Assembly (NCBI GenBank): GCA_905182785.1
Contig: CAJJDF010000004.1
Span: forward strand, 1-56,340
Direction: 5' to 3'
DNA length: 56,340 nucleotides
From: an uncultured Flavobacteriales bacterium
GTDB lineage: Bacteria; Bacteroidota; Bacteroidia; Flavobacteriales_D; CAJJDF01
Numbering within the stretch: the stretch's first letter is position 1; each line of letters starts with the position of its first letter. This document shows positions 26,807 to 35,114 of this stretch, piece after piece. Made by a program: the position numbers and the translations under genes. Below the pieces are notes generated by a model that worked only from the letters and a program-made list of their open reading frames with translations, ran no database searches and had not been told where the DNA came from.

Positions 26807-28120
26807 CTAGTATCTGTAATGTTCTGGCTTGAATGGCCCGTCAACCGTTACACCAATATAGTCAGCTTGTTCTTTAGTTAATTCTGTAAGCTCTACTCCT
26901 ATTTTTGCAAGGTGTAATTTAGCTACTTTTTCATCTAAATGTTTAGGCAACATATATACTTCGTTTTTGTCGTAAGCATCCAAGTTAGTCCATAATTCGA
27001 TTTGAGCTAAAGTTTGGTTAGCAAATGAGTTACTCATCACAAATGATGGGTGACCTGTAGCACAACCAAGATTTACCAATCTTCCTTCTGCAAGTAAGAT
27101 GATATCTTTACCGTCTAAATCGTAAATGTCAACTTGTGGTTTTATTTCAGTCTTTTTGAAATTATCATTCAAATAAGGTACATCAATTTCGTTATCAAAG
27201 TGACCAATGTTACAAACGATAGTTTTGTCTTTCATTGCTTGAAAGTGCTCAGCTCTTACGATATCTTTGTTACCAGTAGTAGTTACTACGATATCCGCTT
27301 CTTTTATTGCATTTTCCATCGTTTTTACTGCGAATCCATCCATTGCTGCTTGTAGTGCACAAATTGGGTCAATTTCAGTAACGATAACTCTTGCTCCAGC
27401 TCCTTGTAAAGAGGCAGCAGATCCTTTTCCAACATCTCCGTATCCTGCAACAACAGCAACTTTTCCAGCCATCATGGTGTCAGTAGCTCTTCTGATTGAA
27501 TCTACTAAAGATTCTTTACATCCGTATTTGTTATCAAATTTAGATTTAGTAACAGAATCATTTACGTTAATTGCTGGCATTACCAACGTTCCGTTTTTCA
27601 TTCTTTCGTATAATCTGTGAACTCCTGTAGTAGTTTCTTCAGATAAACCATTAATTCCTGCAGTTAACTCAGGATAATTATCAAATACCATGTTAGTTAA
27701 ATCTCCACCATCGTCCAAAATCATATTAAGAGGTTTTCCTCCTTCAAATCCTTTAATAGTTTGGTCGATACACCATTCAAATTCTTCCTCGTTCATTCCT
27801 TTCCAAGCAAATACTGGCACTCCAGTAACAGCTATTGCAGCAGCAGCTTGATCTTGTGTAGAAAATATATTACAAGATGACCAAGTTACTTCAGCTCCAA
27901 GTGCAGTTAAAGTTTCGATCAATACAGCAGTTTGAATTGTCATGTGAAGACATCCTGCAATTCTTGCTCCTTTAAGAGGTTGAGATGCACCAAATTCTTC
28001 TCTGATAGACATTAAACCTGGCATTTCAGATTCTGCTAATCTTATTTCTTTTCTTCCCCACTCTGCCAAAGTAATATCTTTGACTTTGTAAGTTTCAGTG
28101 TTGTTTTTTACTTCGCTCAT
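26807..28120 (-). CDS. ahcY: Adenosylhomocysteinase
   Basis: A 437-residue S-adenosylhomocysteine hydrolase (SAH to adenosine and homocysteine, NAD-dependent). [35 protein letters not shown], the NAD-binding [14 protein letters not shown], and the C-terminal [10 protein letters not shown] are all characteristic. It is full length and is the enzyme that relieves SAH inhibition of methyltransferases, two of which are in this window. It shares a divergent promoter with the phosphopantetheinyl transferase gene. Confidence 0.97.
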   Translation of the reverse strand: MSEVKNNTETYKVKDITLAEWGRKEIRLAESEMPGLMSIREEFGASQPLKGARIAGCLHMTIQTAVLIETLTALGAEVTWSSCNIFSTQDQAAAAIAVTGVPVFAWKGMNEEEFEWCIDQTIKGFEGGKPLNMILDDGGDLTNMVFDNYPELTAGINGLSEETTTGVHRLYERMKNGTLVMPAINVNDSVTKSKFDNKYGCKESLVDSIRRATDTMMAGKVAVVAGYGDVGKGSAASLQGAGARVIVTEIDPICALQAAMDGFAVKTMENAIKEADIVVTTTGNKDIVRAEHFQAMKDKTIVCNIGHFDNEIDVPYLNDNFKKTEIKPQVDIYDLDGKDIILLAEGRLVNLGCATGHPSFVMSNSFANQTLAQIELWTNLDAYDKNEVYMLPKHLDEKVAKLHLAKIGVELTELTKEQADYIGVTVDGPFKPEHYRY

Positions 28121-28140
28121 ATTTTATTTATAAATTTGAT

Positions 28141-28162
28141 ACAAAGATACTATTATCTTTGT
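28141..28162. promoter_or_regulatory. Divergent palindromic promoter of ahcY and phosphopantetheinyl transferase
   Basis: The 22-base segment has perfect 9-bp arms, ACAAAGATA and TATCTTTGT, separated by CTAT. Each arm contains an exact TATCTTTG -7 element (28142-28149 on the minus strand, 28154-28161 on the plus strand). For ahcY, a TTG in the -33 position lies at 28170-28172 (minus strand), with 20 bases between. For the rightward gene TTTG at 28135-28138 is only 15 bases from the -7, shorter than usual. Confidence 0.7.
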
Positions 28163-28183
28163 AAAAAATCAACTCTTTTAAAT

Positions 28184-28822
28184 ATGCCTAAATCTACCCT
28201 TACTTTTCACTCTAGCATTCACTTGTGGGACATTACCGAGAGCTTCGAAAACCTTTGCGAAATAACTAACCTAACCGAAGAAGAACGTGATATTGTGGAT
28301 TCATTTAGAAAAGTTTCGCGAAAGAAAGAAATACTTGCTTCTCGTGCTTTATTGCAATCTATAATTCCTGATGGACACATCCACTATATAAATAAAAACC
28401 CTCAGTTGACTGATTTGGATAAAGAGATTTCTATCAGTCATACGGACAATAAAGTAATGATTCAGATAAAAGAAGGAGGTGAATTGTGCGGAGTTGATGT
28501 TCAAGAATTATCGGAGAAAGCTACTCGAGTTAAAACTAAATTTCTTAGTCCTAAAGAAATGGAAATAGTAGATCTTCATCCTCTCAATAACTTAACGCTT
28601 TCTAACTTACTTTGGTCTGCTAAGGAAACTGCTTTTAAAGCTTTCGCTTCCGTTTGCCAACAAATAGAAGTGATAGAGTTTAAAACACAACTCTTAACGG
28701 ACGAGATAAATGAAGAAGAAAACCAGATTACAGGGCATTTTGTAGAGAGGAATAGTAGAACTTCTTTTACTTTAGGGTTTTCTATTCAAGAAGATTGTGT
28801 GGTTACTTGGTTTGAGAAGTGA
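28184..28822 (+). CDS. 4'-phosphopantetheinyl transferase superfamily protein
   Basis: A 212-residue protein of the Sfp/AcpT type that transfers the phosphopantetheine arm of CoA to carrier proteins. ISISHTDNKVM, CGVDVQ (Mg2+ Asp) and LLWSAKETAFKA (catalytic Glu-Lys) occur in order. I chose the ATG at 28184, because upstream in-frame codons lie on the shared promoter. It is opposite ahcY and shares no obvious pathway with it. The target carrier protein is not in the window. Confidence 0.88.
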   Translation: MPKSTLTFHSSIHLWDITESFENLCEITNLTEEERDIVDSFRKVSRKKEILASRALLQSIIPDGHIHYINKNPQLTDLDKEISISHTDNKVMIQIKEGGELCGVDVQELSEKATRVKTKFLSPKEMEIVDLHPLNNLTLSNLLWSAKETAFKAFASVCQQIEVIEFKTQLLTDEINEEENQITGHFVERNSRTSFTLGFSIQEDCVVTWFEK

Positions 28823-28823
28823 T

Positions 28824-28936
28824 TTATTTCTTCTCCCTAAATAATTTTAAAGAAAACTTACCAAAACAAAAGAAAAAGAACAAAATTATTGCTGATGAAA
28901 ATAGTATTATTATAAATCTAAAGGATCGGATTCTAA
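28824..28936 (-). pseudogene. Remnant 3' end of a small membrane-protein gene
   Basis: On the minus strand this reads a hydrophobic stretch followed by FGKFSLKLFREKK and a stop, nearly identical to the C-terminus of the gene at 29975-30256. Over the last 13 codons the copies differ by two synonymous changes and one extra Lys codon. There is no start codon; the 5' portion is missing and the LamG gene stands where it would be. Confidence 0.6.
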
Positions 28937-29884
28937 CTATTCTTTAATAATTTTTTTTGAAATTCTTAAATCTCCTGATTTATCTGAGATAACAGCATAA
29001 TAAATTCCGTTTGTAAATTTTGAAATATCAATTTCATTTTCTGATGTAGTAACAATCAATTCACCCAAACAAGAATAAATTTCAATTTTATTTATTATAA
29101 AATTTGATGAAAATATAAATCTACCATTGGACGGATTTGGAAAAATTGTTAAATCAAATTCTTTTTCAACATCTTTAATTCCTGCAGTTTGAACTTTTTT
29201 ACATAGTGCGGACATTTCTGATTGATTTAACAAACGGTTATATATTCTAACTTCATCAATTAAACCTGAAAAATAATGTTGCGAAGGACTATTTGTGTTA
29301 TTAAAACCGATAACCATTGGCTTACTATTAACTAAAGATGGAGATGTAGTAGCAGATGTATAGCTTAATGCCAATTCGCAATCTACCCAAACTTCCCATG
29401 TATTTCCTGCCACAAGCCCCATGACATGATGCCATTTATTATCATTTACTGGCTTAATAGTACTCATATTATTTATGTAATTTCCACTTCCATTCCTTCC
29501 AGAAAAACCAACAAACCCATTATTAAGATTCAAATGATATCCAGCATCAACAATAAAATCATATTTTGTTAAAATAAACATAATACCAGATAAATTAGTT
29601 TTTACCCAAGCACTAACTAAAACTGTATCTACAACATTTCTATTACTTGAACCTAAATTAACTTCAGAATTAATCCCGTTAAAACTAAATGAATTATTAC
29701 TATTGCCAAAAACCCCATTTGCTAGTGTTGTATTACTACTAACACCATTTATAGCTGTTACACTTGAATCATTCGCATTTCCTGAAAAGGGAAAAAAACC
29801 ATACAATCCATTAGTTAAATTAATTTGTCCAACTACACTTATAGTTAGAGTTGAAATTACGAAAGAAATAAAATACTTTTTCAT
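28937..29884 (-). CDS. LamG-domain secreted protein with T9SS type A sorting signal
   Basis: A 315-residue protein: signal peptide (MKKYFISFVISTLTISVVGQ), a LamG/concanavalin-like jelly roll (about residues 25-220: LYGFFPFSGNANDSS, DTVLVSAWVKT, KWHHVMGLVAGNTWEVWVD, GLIDEVRIYNRLL), and a C-terminal sorting domain (about residues 240-315: FDLTIFPNPSNGRF... KFTNGIYYAVISD ... KKIIKE). It is thus probably exported by the type IX system and surface-attached, binding a glycan or protein ligand not readable from sequence. It sits between two copies of the tail of a small membrane-protein gene. Confidence 0.88.
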   Translation of the reverse strand: MKKYFISFVISTLTISVVGQINLTNGLYGFFPFSGNANDSSVTAINGVSSNTTLANGVFGNSNNSFSFNGINSEVNLGSSNRNVVDTVLVSAWVKTNLSGIMFILTKYDFIVDAGYHLNLNNGFVGFSGRNGSGNYINNMSTIKPVNDNKWHHVMGLVAGNTWEVWVDCELALSYTSATTSPSLVNSKPMVIGFNNTNSPSQHYFSGLIDEVRIYNRLLNQSEMSALCKKVQTAGIKDVEKEFDLTIFPNPSNGRFIFSSNFIINKIEIYSCLGELIVTTSENEIDISKFTNGIYYAVISDKSGDLRISKKIIKE

Positions 29885-29974
29885 CTGAATTTTTAAATTA
29901 TACCGAACGAAAAATATACTATATATTTTTTATGATCAGCTGTTTATGCAAACCTAACCTTTTTGTAATCACAT

Positions 29975-30256
29975 TTATTTCTCCCTAAACAATTTCAAAG
30001 AAAACTTACCAAAAAACAAGAATAAAAACACTACAAGTAATCCACCCAATACAAATCCGTTTTGTAGAATAGCTTCAAAAGAGTAATTAACAAGCAACAA
30101 AATAATTGCAATTACAAATTGTAAAACTCCGTAAGCTATATTTCCTTTGTGACTGTAACCAAACAATCCTAAATAGCGAACTTTGGCAATTCCCAAGATA
30201 AAATGAGGCATTGCATTGGCTATTAGAGCTCCTATGATAAAATCAATTAAATTCAT
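29975..30256 (-). CDS. Small membrane protein
   Basis: A 93-residue protein with about three hydrophobic segments (MNLIDFIIGALIANAMPHF, a central LQFVIAIILLLV and a C-terminal GGLLVVFLFLFFG) and a basic tail FSLKLFREK. I do not recognise a family. The ATG at 30256 is one base past the NYN stop; an alternative ATG six codons upstream would overlap that gene by 17 bases. A diverged copy of its last codons lies at 28824-28865. Confidence 0.7.
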   Translation of the reverse strand: MNLIDFIIGALIANAMPHFILGIAKVRYLGLFGYSHKGNIAYGVLQFVIAIILLLVNYSFEAILQNGFVLGGLLVVFLFLFFGKFSLKLFREK

Positions 30257-30257
30257 A

Positions 30258-30986
30258 CTACTTATTTCTAACATAAATCAACTTAATATTCCTGTTCCCT
30301 TTGGAGGATTCTCTGTGGTCCAATTCAAAATTTGATATAGATTTTATAAGGGGTGTTAATTTCAAAAAACCATAATTTCTTGGATCAAAATTAGGCTGTT
30401 TCTTTTGTAATAAATTCCCTACATCTCCCAAAAATGCCCAACCATCATCATCCGACAAATCATTTATGGTGGTAGAAATTAACTGAATAACCTTTGGAGT
30501 TACTTTATCTATGTTTACTTTTTCTTTCGGTTTACCTTCCTCGTCTTCCTTAGATTGAGACTTTAATATTTCGATATAGATAAACTTATCGCAAGCCACC
30601 ACAAAAGGCAATGGAGTCTTCTTCTCTCCTATTCCGTAAACTTTCTTACCTGCTTCTCTTAATCTGGTAGCTAGTCTTGTAAAATCACTGTCACTGGATA
30701 CAATACAGAATCCATCTACTTTTCCTGAATACAATACATCCATAGCGTCAATAATCATTGCCGAATCGGTTGCGTTTTTTCCTTTAGTGTAAGCGTATTG
30801 TTGAATTGGAGTAATTGCATTCTCTAACAAAACGTTTTTCCATTTTGTTAATCCAGGATTAGTCCAATCGCCATAAATTCGCTTAATTGTAGGATTCCCA
30901 TATTTGGCAATTTCCTCCATCATTTCCTTTACGTATGCTGATGGAATGTTATCTCCATCAATTAATACCGCTAAATTATTTTCCAT
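30258..30986 (-). CDS. NYN-domain nuclease-like protein with LOTUS/OST-HTH domain
   Basis: A 242-residue protein. Residues 1-140 form a NYN (PIN-like) domain: LAVLIDGDNIPSAY, ATDSAMIIDAMDVLYSG, SSDSDFTRLATRLREAG, with the acidic residues expected for a metal-dependent RNase (LabA/DUF88 type). Residues about 165-240 resemble a LOTUS/OST-HTH winged helix (KVIQLISTTINDLSDDDGWAFLGDVG... NYGFLKLTPLI), an RNA-binding module. It therefore likely acts on RNA. It is at the tail of the bat operon with unknown relation. Confidence 0.85.
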   Translation of the reverse strand: MENNLAVLIDGDNIPSAYVKEMMEEIAKYGNPTIKRIYGDWTNPGLTKWKNVLLENAITPIQQYAYTKGKNATDSAMIIDAMDVLYSGKVDGFCIVSSDSDFTRLATRLREAGKKVYGIGEKKTPLPFVVACDKFIYIEILKSQSKEDEEGKPKEKVNIDKVTPKVIQLISTTINDLSDDDGWAFLGDVGNLLQKKQPNFDPRNYGFLKLTPLIKSISNFELDHRESSKGNRNIKLIYVRNK

Positions 30987-31019
30987 AGTTTTTTGTAATC
31001 TCTTTGCTTAAAGTTAACA

Positions 31020-31280
31020 TTAAAAACTTGGCTTATATTCACTTCTGTCTGTTTTCACAATCTTAAGCAAGAAAATACCTGCTTCCACTAATTCCAAAGA
31101 GTTTTTAATCTCTTTGTTTAGCAAAGTCATTACTTCGTCATATTCTCCATACACCTGAGTACTTAAAGGATTTTCAAGTACTACCAATCCTGATTCACGC
31201 ATTTTCTTAATGAATGCTTTTATTGGCGGTTCATAATCGTTTTGTAAAGGTGTACAGGTTAATTCTACTGATATTTTCAT
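31020..31280 (-). CDS. Thiamine-binding-type (MTH1187/YkoF-like) protein
   Basis: An 86-residue protein beginning MKISVELTCTPLQNDYEPPIKAFIKKMRES, with an alternating beta-alpha pattern of the MTH1187/YkoF thiamine-binding fold (ferredoxin-like). I chose the ATG at 31280; the frame runs 19 codons further upstream into repeat-like non-coding sequence that overlaps the batC 3' end. Members bind a thiamine-like ligand; the role is uncertain. It occupies the place where batD usually follows batC. Confidence 0.75.
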   Translation of the reverse strand: MKISVELTCTPLQNDYEPPIKAFIKKMRESGLVVLENPLSTQVYGEYDEVMTLLNKEIKNSLELVEAGIFLLKIVKTDRSEYKPSF

Positions 31281-31292
31281 GTTAACTTTTGT

Positions 31293-31324
31293 TTGGAATT
31301 TGTTATTTGGTACTTGGAATTTGT
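31293..31324. repeat. Short direct repeat between batC and the thiamine-binding gene
   Basis: TTGGAATTTGT occurs twice, at 31293-31303 and 31314-31324 (21-base period), in the 50-base gap. It looks like a dispersed low-complexity intergenic element. Confidence 0.5.
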
Positions 31325-31330
31325 ATTCCA

Positions 31331-32884
31331 TTACCAATCCTTATCTTTCTCTTTGTAATCGCCACTTCCTTTTCCGTTCAGCTTTCCATTTTTCTCTTTG
31401 GATTTGTTAATTTTTATCATTACTGCTTTCTCGTCATTTTTCAATGCATCTAAGTTTTGTTTGGCATTTCGCAAAGTAACAGTTTCCCTTTTTTGTGGCT
31501 TTCCTCCTTCCTTTTTTTCTTCTTCATCTTTAGGTTTGCCAGAATCATTCTTTTTATCAGATTCTTTTTTCTGATCTTCTTTTTCTTGATTCTCCTTATT
31601 TTCATCAGAATTATTCTTTTCGCCTTCCTCTTTCTTCTCTTCAGAAAGCTCCTTACTCATCTGATCCAGTTGCTCTTGCTTTTGTTTGAGATCTTCCTGT
31701 TTTTTGCTCAACTCGTCTTTCTTTTGCTCGTCTCCTTTTTCCTGAGCGTCTTCTTGTTCCTTATGAGTTTTCTCTTGTTCTTTTTGTATGTCTTGCTTCT
31801 GTTTATTTATAGCCTCTTTCTGCTGTTGTTCTTCTCCTTCCTTTCCTTCTTGTTTTTCTTTATCCAACTCTTGTTTCTCTTGTTCAATGTCTTTCTTTTG
31901 TTGATCTAGCTGTTCTTTCTGCCTATCAAGTTGTTGTTTTTCAATATCTTCTTTGCCTTTTTGAGCTTTTTTCTTTTCTTGCTCAGCCTCTTGTTTCTCT
32001 TGCTCGTTTTTCTGCTTTTCTTTGTTCAGTTCTTCTTGCTTTTTCTGTAATTCCTGCTGCTTTTTCTTTAGCTCTTCCTCCTTTTTTTGCTTTTCGGTTT
32101 TCGGTTTTTTCTCCTGCTCATTTTTCTGCTTCTCTTTCTCTACTTCTTCCTTTTTCTTGTTCAGTTCTTCTTGTTTTTTCTTCAGTTCCTCTTGTTTTTT
32201 TTCAATGTCAGATTTCTTTTTATCCGCTTCTTTTTCTTTCTTTTCCTGCTCCTCTTTTTGCTTCTCCTCTTTCTTTTTTTGTTCTTTTTCCTTCTTCTTT
32301 TCTAACTCCTTTTTCTTCTCTTTGTCTTTTTCTTTGTCAATTTTCTTTTGCAAGTCATCAATCTTTTTCTGAATATCTTCTATAGAACTTTCTTGAGCTT
32401 GTAACTTAAGCATAGCATATGATAAATTGTAACGCGCATCTTCATCTAGCGGATTATTCCTTAGCGCATCTTTATAAGACTCTATGCTCTCTTTCAGTTT
32501 GTCTTGTTTCAGGTGAGCATTACCTGAATTATAAAATGCATTGGCTTTTTCCAATTTTGTTTTGGCCTCCGAAATGGAGGAAGAATAAAACGTAACTGAT
32601 TTATCAAAATAGTTGCCTTTTAAGCTATCATTAGATTTTTGAGCAATTCTGTAAGTTGCATTTCCCGAATTGAAATAGGCAGAGTAATAATTAGATTCAA
32701 TACTCAAAGCCGAATCGTAATGAGACAAAGCATTGTTGTACTGTCCTTTTTCGTACAATGAGTTTCCTTTGTTTAATTCTATTTTGTGTGATTGAGAGTA
32801 ATTTGAATTCATAATTACAGACAATATCATTGTCAATACAATATTGATTTTCAATACACTTAATATGTTATAGTTCTTACTCAT
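31331..32884 (-). CDS. batC: BatC-like TPR protein with a very long charged coil
   Basis: A 517-residue protein of the Bacteroides aerotolerance operon. N-terminal signal/anchor (1-30), TPR repeats (about 34-80 and 112-161: NKGNSLYEKGQYNNALSHYDSAL; FYNSGNAHLKQDKLKESIESYKDAL), then about 300 residues (165-465) made almost only of Lys, Glu, Gln and Asp in helical register, and a basic tail ending DYKEKDKDW. The TPR part and position after batB identify it. Usual BatC proteins are about half this length; the coil is the expansion. The coil gives Phe/Ser-rich frames on the other strand that are not genes. Confidence 0.88.
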   Translation of the reverse strand: MSKNYNILSVLKINIVLTMILSVIMNSNYSQSHKIELNKGNSLYEKGQYNNALSHYDSALSIESNYYSAYFNSGNATYRIAQKSNDSLKGNYFDKSVTFYSSSISEAKTKLEKANAFYNSGNAHLKQDKLKESIESYKDALRNNPLDEDARYNLSYAMLKLQAQESSIEDIQKKIDDLQKKIDKEKDKEKKKELEKKKEKEQKKKEEKQKEEQEKKEKEADKKKSDIEKKQEELKKKQEELNKKKEEVEKEKQKNEQEKKPKTEKQKKEEELKKKQQELQKKQEELNKEKQKNEQEKQEAEQEKKKAQKGKEDIEKQQLDRQKEQLDQQKKDIEQEKQELDKEKQEGKEGEEQQQKEAINKQKQDIQKEQEKTHKEQEDAQEKGDEQKKDELSKKQEDLKQKQEQLDQMSKELSEEKKEEGEKNNSDENKENQEKEDQKKESDKKNDSGKPKDEEEKKEGGKPQKRETVTLRNAKQNLDALKNDEKAVMIKINKSKEKNGKLNGKGSGDYKEKDKDW

Positions 32885-32910
32885 TAATTTCTCGTTTTAT
32901 CCATCTAAAC

Positions 32911-32965
32911 TGTTCTCGATACTAAATAAATTCCTTTTCAGTCATTTATTTCACTCGAACTGACA
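32911..32965. repeat. Hairpin element in batB-batC gap
   Basis: On the minus strand it starts TGTCAGTTCGAGTGAAATAA and ends AGTATCGAGAAC. The two sides form an imperfect inverted repeat (ATTTATTT/AAATAAAT inside, TCGA-containing arms outside). It resembles a dispersed intergenic repeat family that I associate with Flavobacteriia genomes; confirmation needs a genome search. Confidence 0.6.
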
Positions 32966-33010
32966 CTTATTTTCTCTATTCACACAATTCTCATCTCTTG
33001 TTTCTTTTTT

Positions 33011-34105
33011 CTAAAAATATTTATACACAAACCCATTCAATAATAAAAACAGTAACCCAATTCCCAAAAACCATTGAAAACGATCTTCGTATTCCAAAAA
33101 TGTTTTCTCTTTGAATTTTGTCTTCTCCATTCCAGAAATATCTTTGATAATTCTTTCTGTATCTACTTTTGTTCTTTGCGCTCGCACATATTCGCCATTT
33201 CCTTTGCTTGCAATATCTTTCAGCATTTTTTCATTCAACTTTGTTAGCACAGTATTCCCATTTTTATCCTTATGAAATTGATTCCCATTTCCTTTTGGTA
33301 TGGGTACCGATTTATTGGTTCCCATCCCAATCGTGTAAATCTTTACTCCTTTCTTAGTTGCCAATTTTGTTGCTTTTATTGCATTGTCTTCGTGCGTTTC
33401 TCCATCTGTAAATACCAAAATAGCTTTATTGGTTTTGTTCTCCTCAAACGAAGTCATTGCTGTTTCAATAGCTGCACCAATAGCGGTTCCTTGGGTAGAC
33501 ATCATTCCAGGATTTATAGACATTAACTCTAGCTTTATATAATCATAATCATTAGTTATAGGAATGTAATTATATGCAGAACCAGCAAATACTACTACTC
33601 CAACTCTATCTCCTTTTAGTTGTCTCAATAGGTTTTTGATAGCCAATTTTGCCACTTCCAATCTATTCATATTTCCCGATAAATCCTTTGCCAACATACT
33701 GTTGGATACATCCAAACAAACCATCATATCTATCCCAGAGGTTTTCATTTTCTTTTCGTCTTTACCAAACTGTGGATTTGACCAAGCAATAATAAAAAAG
33801 GAAATGGCAAGCAATAAAAATGAAAACCTGAATCCTTGCTTTAACCAAGATTTGTTCTTTGTCATTTTGTCCAAAACACTGTCAGAAGCATATTTTTTTA
33901 GCCTTCTTTTTTTAATGAATAGAGAAAGCATAAATAATAGAATCAAAATTCTTGCTCCTAGCAAATAATAGACAAACTCACTGTTTTCAAATCTAAACTC
34001 TTCTACTTGAGTAGTGAAATGTTGATATACAAAATAGCCAATTCCCCAAAATAAAATTTCGAAAATCAAGATAACTAATACGCTATGTAGACAATTCTTT
34101 TTCAT
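33011..34105 (-). CDS. batB: BatB-like von Willebrand factor A membrane protein
   Basis: A 364-residue VWA protein. Two N-terminal membrane segments (10-70, 85-110), a MIDAS motif (MMVCLDVSNSML), TNDYDYIKLEL, VFTDGETHED and a C-terminal membrane segment. BatA and BatB form part of a periplasm-facing complex whose role (oxygen tolerance/stress) is described in Bacteroides. It follows batA by four bases. Confidence 0.92.
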   Translation of the reverse strand: MKKNCLHSVLVILIFEILFWGIGYFVYQHFTTQVEEFRFENSEFVYYLLGARILILLFMLSLFIKKRRLKKYASDSVLDKMTKNKSWLKQGFRFSFLLLAISFFIIAWSNPQFGKDEKKMKTSGIDMMVCLDVSNSMLAKDLSGNMNRLEVAKLAIKNLLRQLKGDRVGVVVFAGSAYNYIPITNDYDYIKLELMSINPGMMSTQGTAIGAAIETAMTSFEENKTNKAILVFTDGETHEDNAIKATKLATKKGVKIYTIGMGTNKSVPIPKGNGNQFHKDKNGNTVLTKLNEKMLKDIASKGNGEYVRAQRTKVDTERIIKDISGMEKTKFKEKTFLEYEDRFQWFLGIGLLFLLLNGFVYKYF

Positions 34106-34109
34106 TGTA

Positions 34110-35114
34110 TTAAGAGTTAACTCTTAGTATAAAATTGTTAAGTAAATATTCTAACATCAACAAAACCAAAGCCGCAACCACAAACCAATGAAATGCCTCA
34201 GGCAAATCTCTTTTGTATTGAATTGTATTAATTTTGGATTTTTCTAGTTTGTCGATCTCTCCATAAATAGATTCTAATTGTCTAATGTTTTTTGCTCTGT
34301 AATATTTCCCATCTGTATTACTTGCTATTTCTTTCAGCATTTTTTCATCAATCTTGCTGTCAATGTAATTATTGCCAAATGGAGTTCCTCCAGGCATCCT
34401 TACTTTACCTGTAGTTCCTATTCCTATGGTATACACTCTTATTCCCAGTTCCTTTGCGTATTGTGAAGCTGTAATTGGATGAATTTTTCCTGTGTTGTTT
34501 TCCCCATCAGTTAATAAAATAATGACTTTACTTTTAGCTTCACTGTTTCTCAATCTATTAATTGCTGTTGCAATTCCCATCCCAATTGCTGTTCCTTCTC
34601 CTATTTTTCCACTTTCTATGTTGTCAAATCGTTTCAACAGACTTTCGTGATCCGTGGTAAGTGCACAAGCTGTGTAACTTTCACCCTCATACACCACCAA
34701 TCCTATTCTATCATTTGGTCTCTTCTTTACAAAATTCTTAGCTACTTTTTTTGCTGCTCCCAATCTATCTGGTTTAAAATCTAAAGCTTCCATACTTTGT
34801 GAAATATCCATAGAAAGCACCAAATCTATTCCTTCAATAGATTGCTCTGTAATGGTATCGTCATCTAGTTTTTGTTGTGGACGAGCCATTGCAATTATTA
34901 AAAAAGAAAAAGCTAGCAGTCTTAATACAAATGGAATATTGAATACTAAGCCTGATAAGAAATTACTCTTAGAACTAAATAAACTAAACCCAGAATGACC
35001 AATAACGGTTTCTTTGTTCGCTTTTTTGAATACTCTTAAAATAATTAATAGAGGAAGGATTGCAAACAAGCAAAACCACCAAGGTGAATGATATGTGAAT
35101 TCCCAAAACTTCAT
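34110..35114 (-). CDS. batA: BatA-like von Willebrand factor A membrane protein
   Basis: A 334-residue VWA protein with N-terminal membrane segments (residues 10-80), MIDAS DLVLSMDISQSMEALD, GEGTAIGMGIATA, LLTDGENNTG and a C-terminal membrane anchor. The close paralogue batB follows. Its ATG overlaps the upstream gene's stop by one base, indicating translational coupling. Confidence 0.93.
   Translation of the reverse strand: MKFWEFTYHSPWWFCLFAILPLLIILRVFKKANKETVIGHSGFSLFSSKSNFLSGLVFNIPFVLRLLAFSFLIIAMARPQQKLDDDTITEQSIEGIDLVLSMDISQSMEALDFKPDRLGAAKKVAKNFVKKRPNDRIGLVVYEGESYTACALTTDHESLLKRFDNIESGKIGEGTAIGMGIATAINRLRNSEAKSKVIILLTDGENNTGKIHPITASQYAKELGIRVYTIGIGTTGKVRMPGGTPFGNNYIDSKIDEKMLKEIASNTDGKYYRAKNIRQLESIYGEIDKLEKSKINTIQYKRDLPEAFHWFVVAALVLLMLEYLLNNFILRVNS

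Noticed and set aside
27134-27620. Plus-strand frames within ahcY
   Set aside because: Antisense shadows of a conserved enzyme; no promoter or family resemblance.
31457-32372. Long Phe/Leu/Ser-rich open frames on the plus strand opposite batC
   Set aside because: They are the mirror of the Lys/Glu-rich coil; composition, absence of start context and the strong batC identity show they are shadows.
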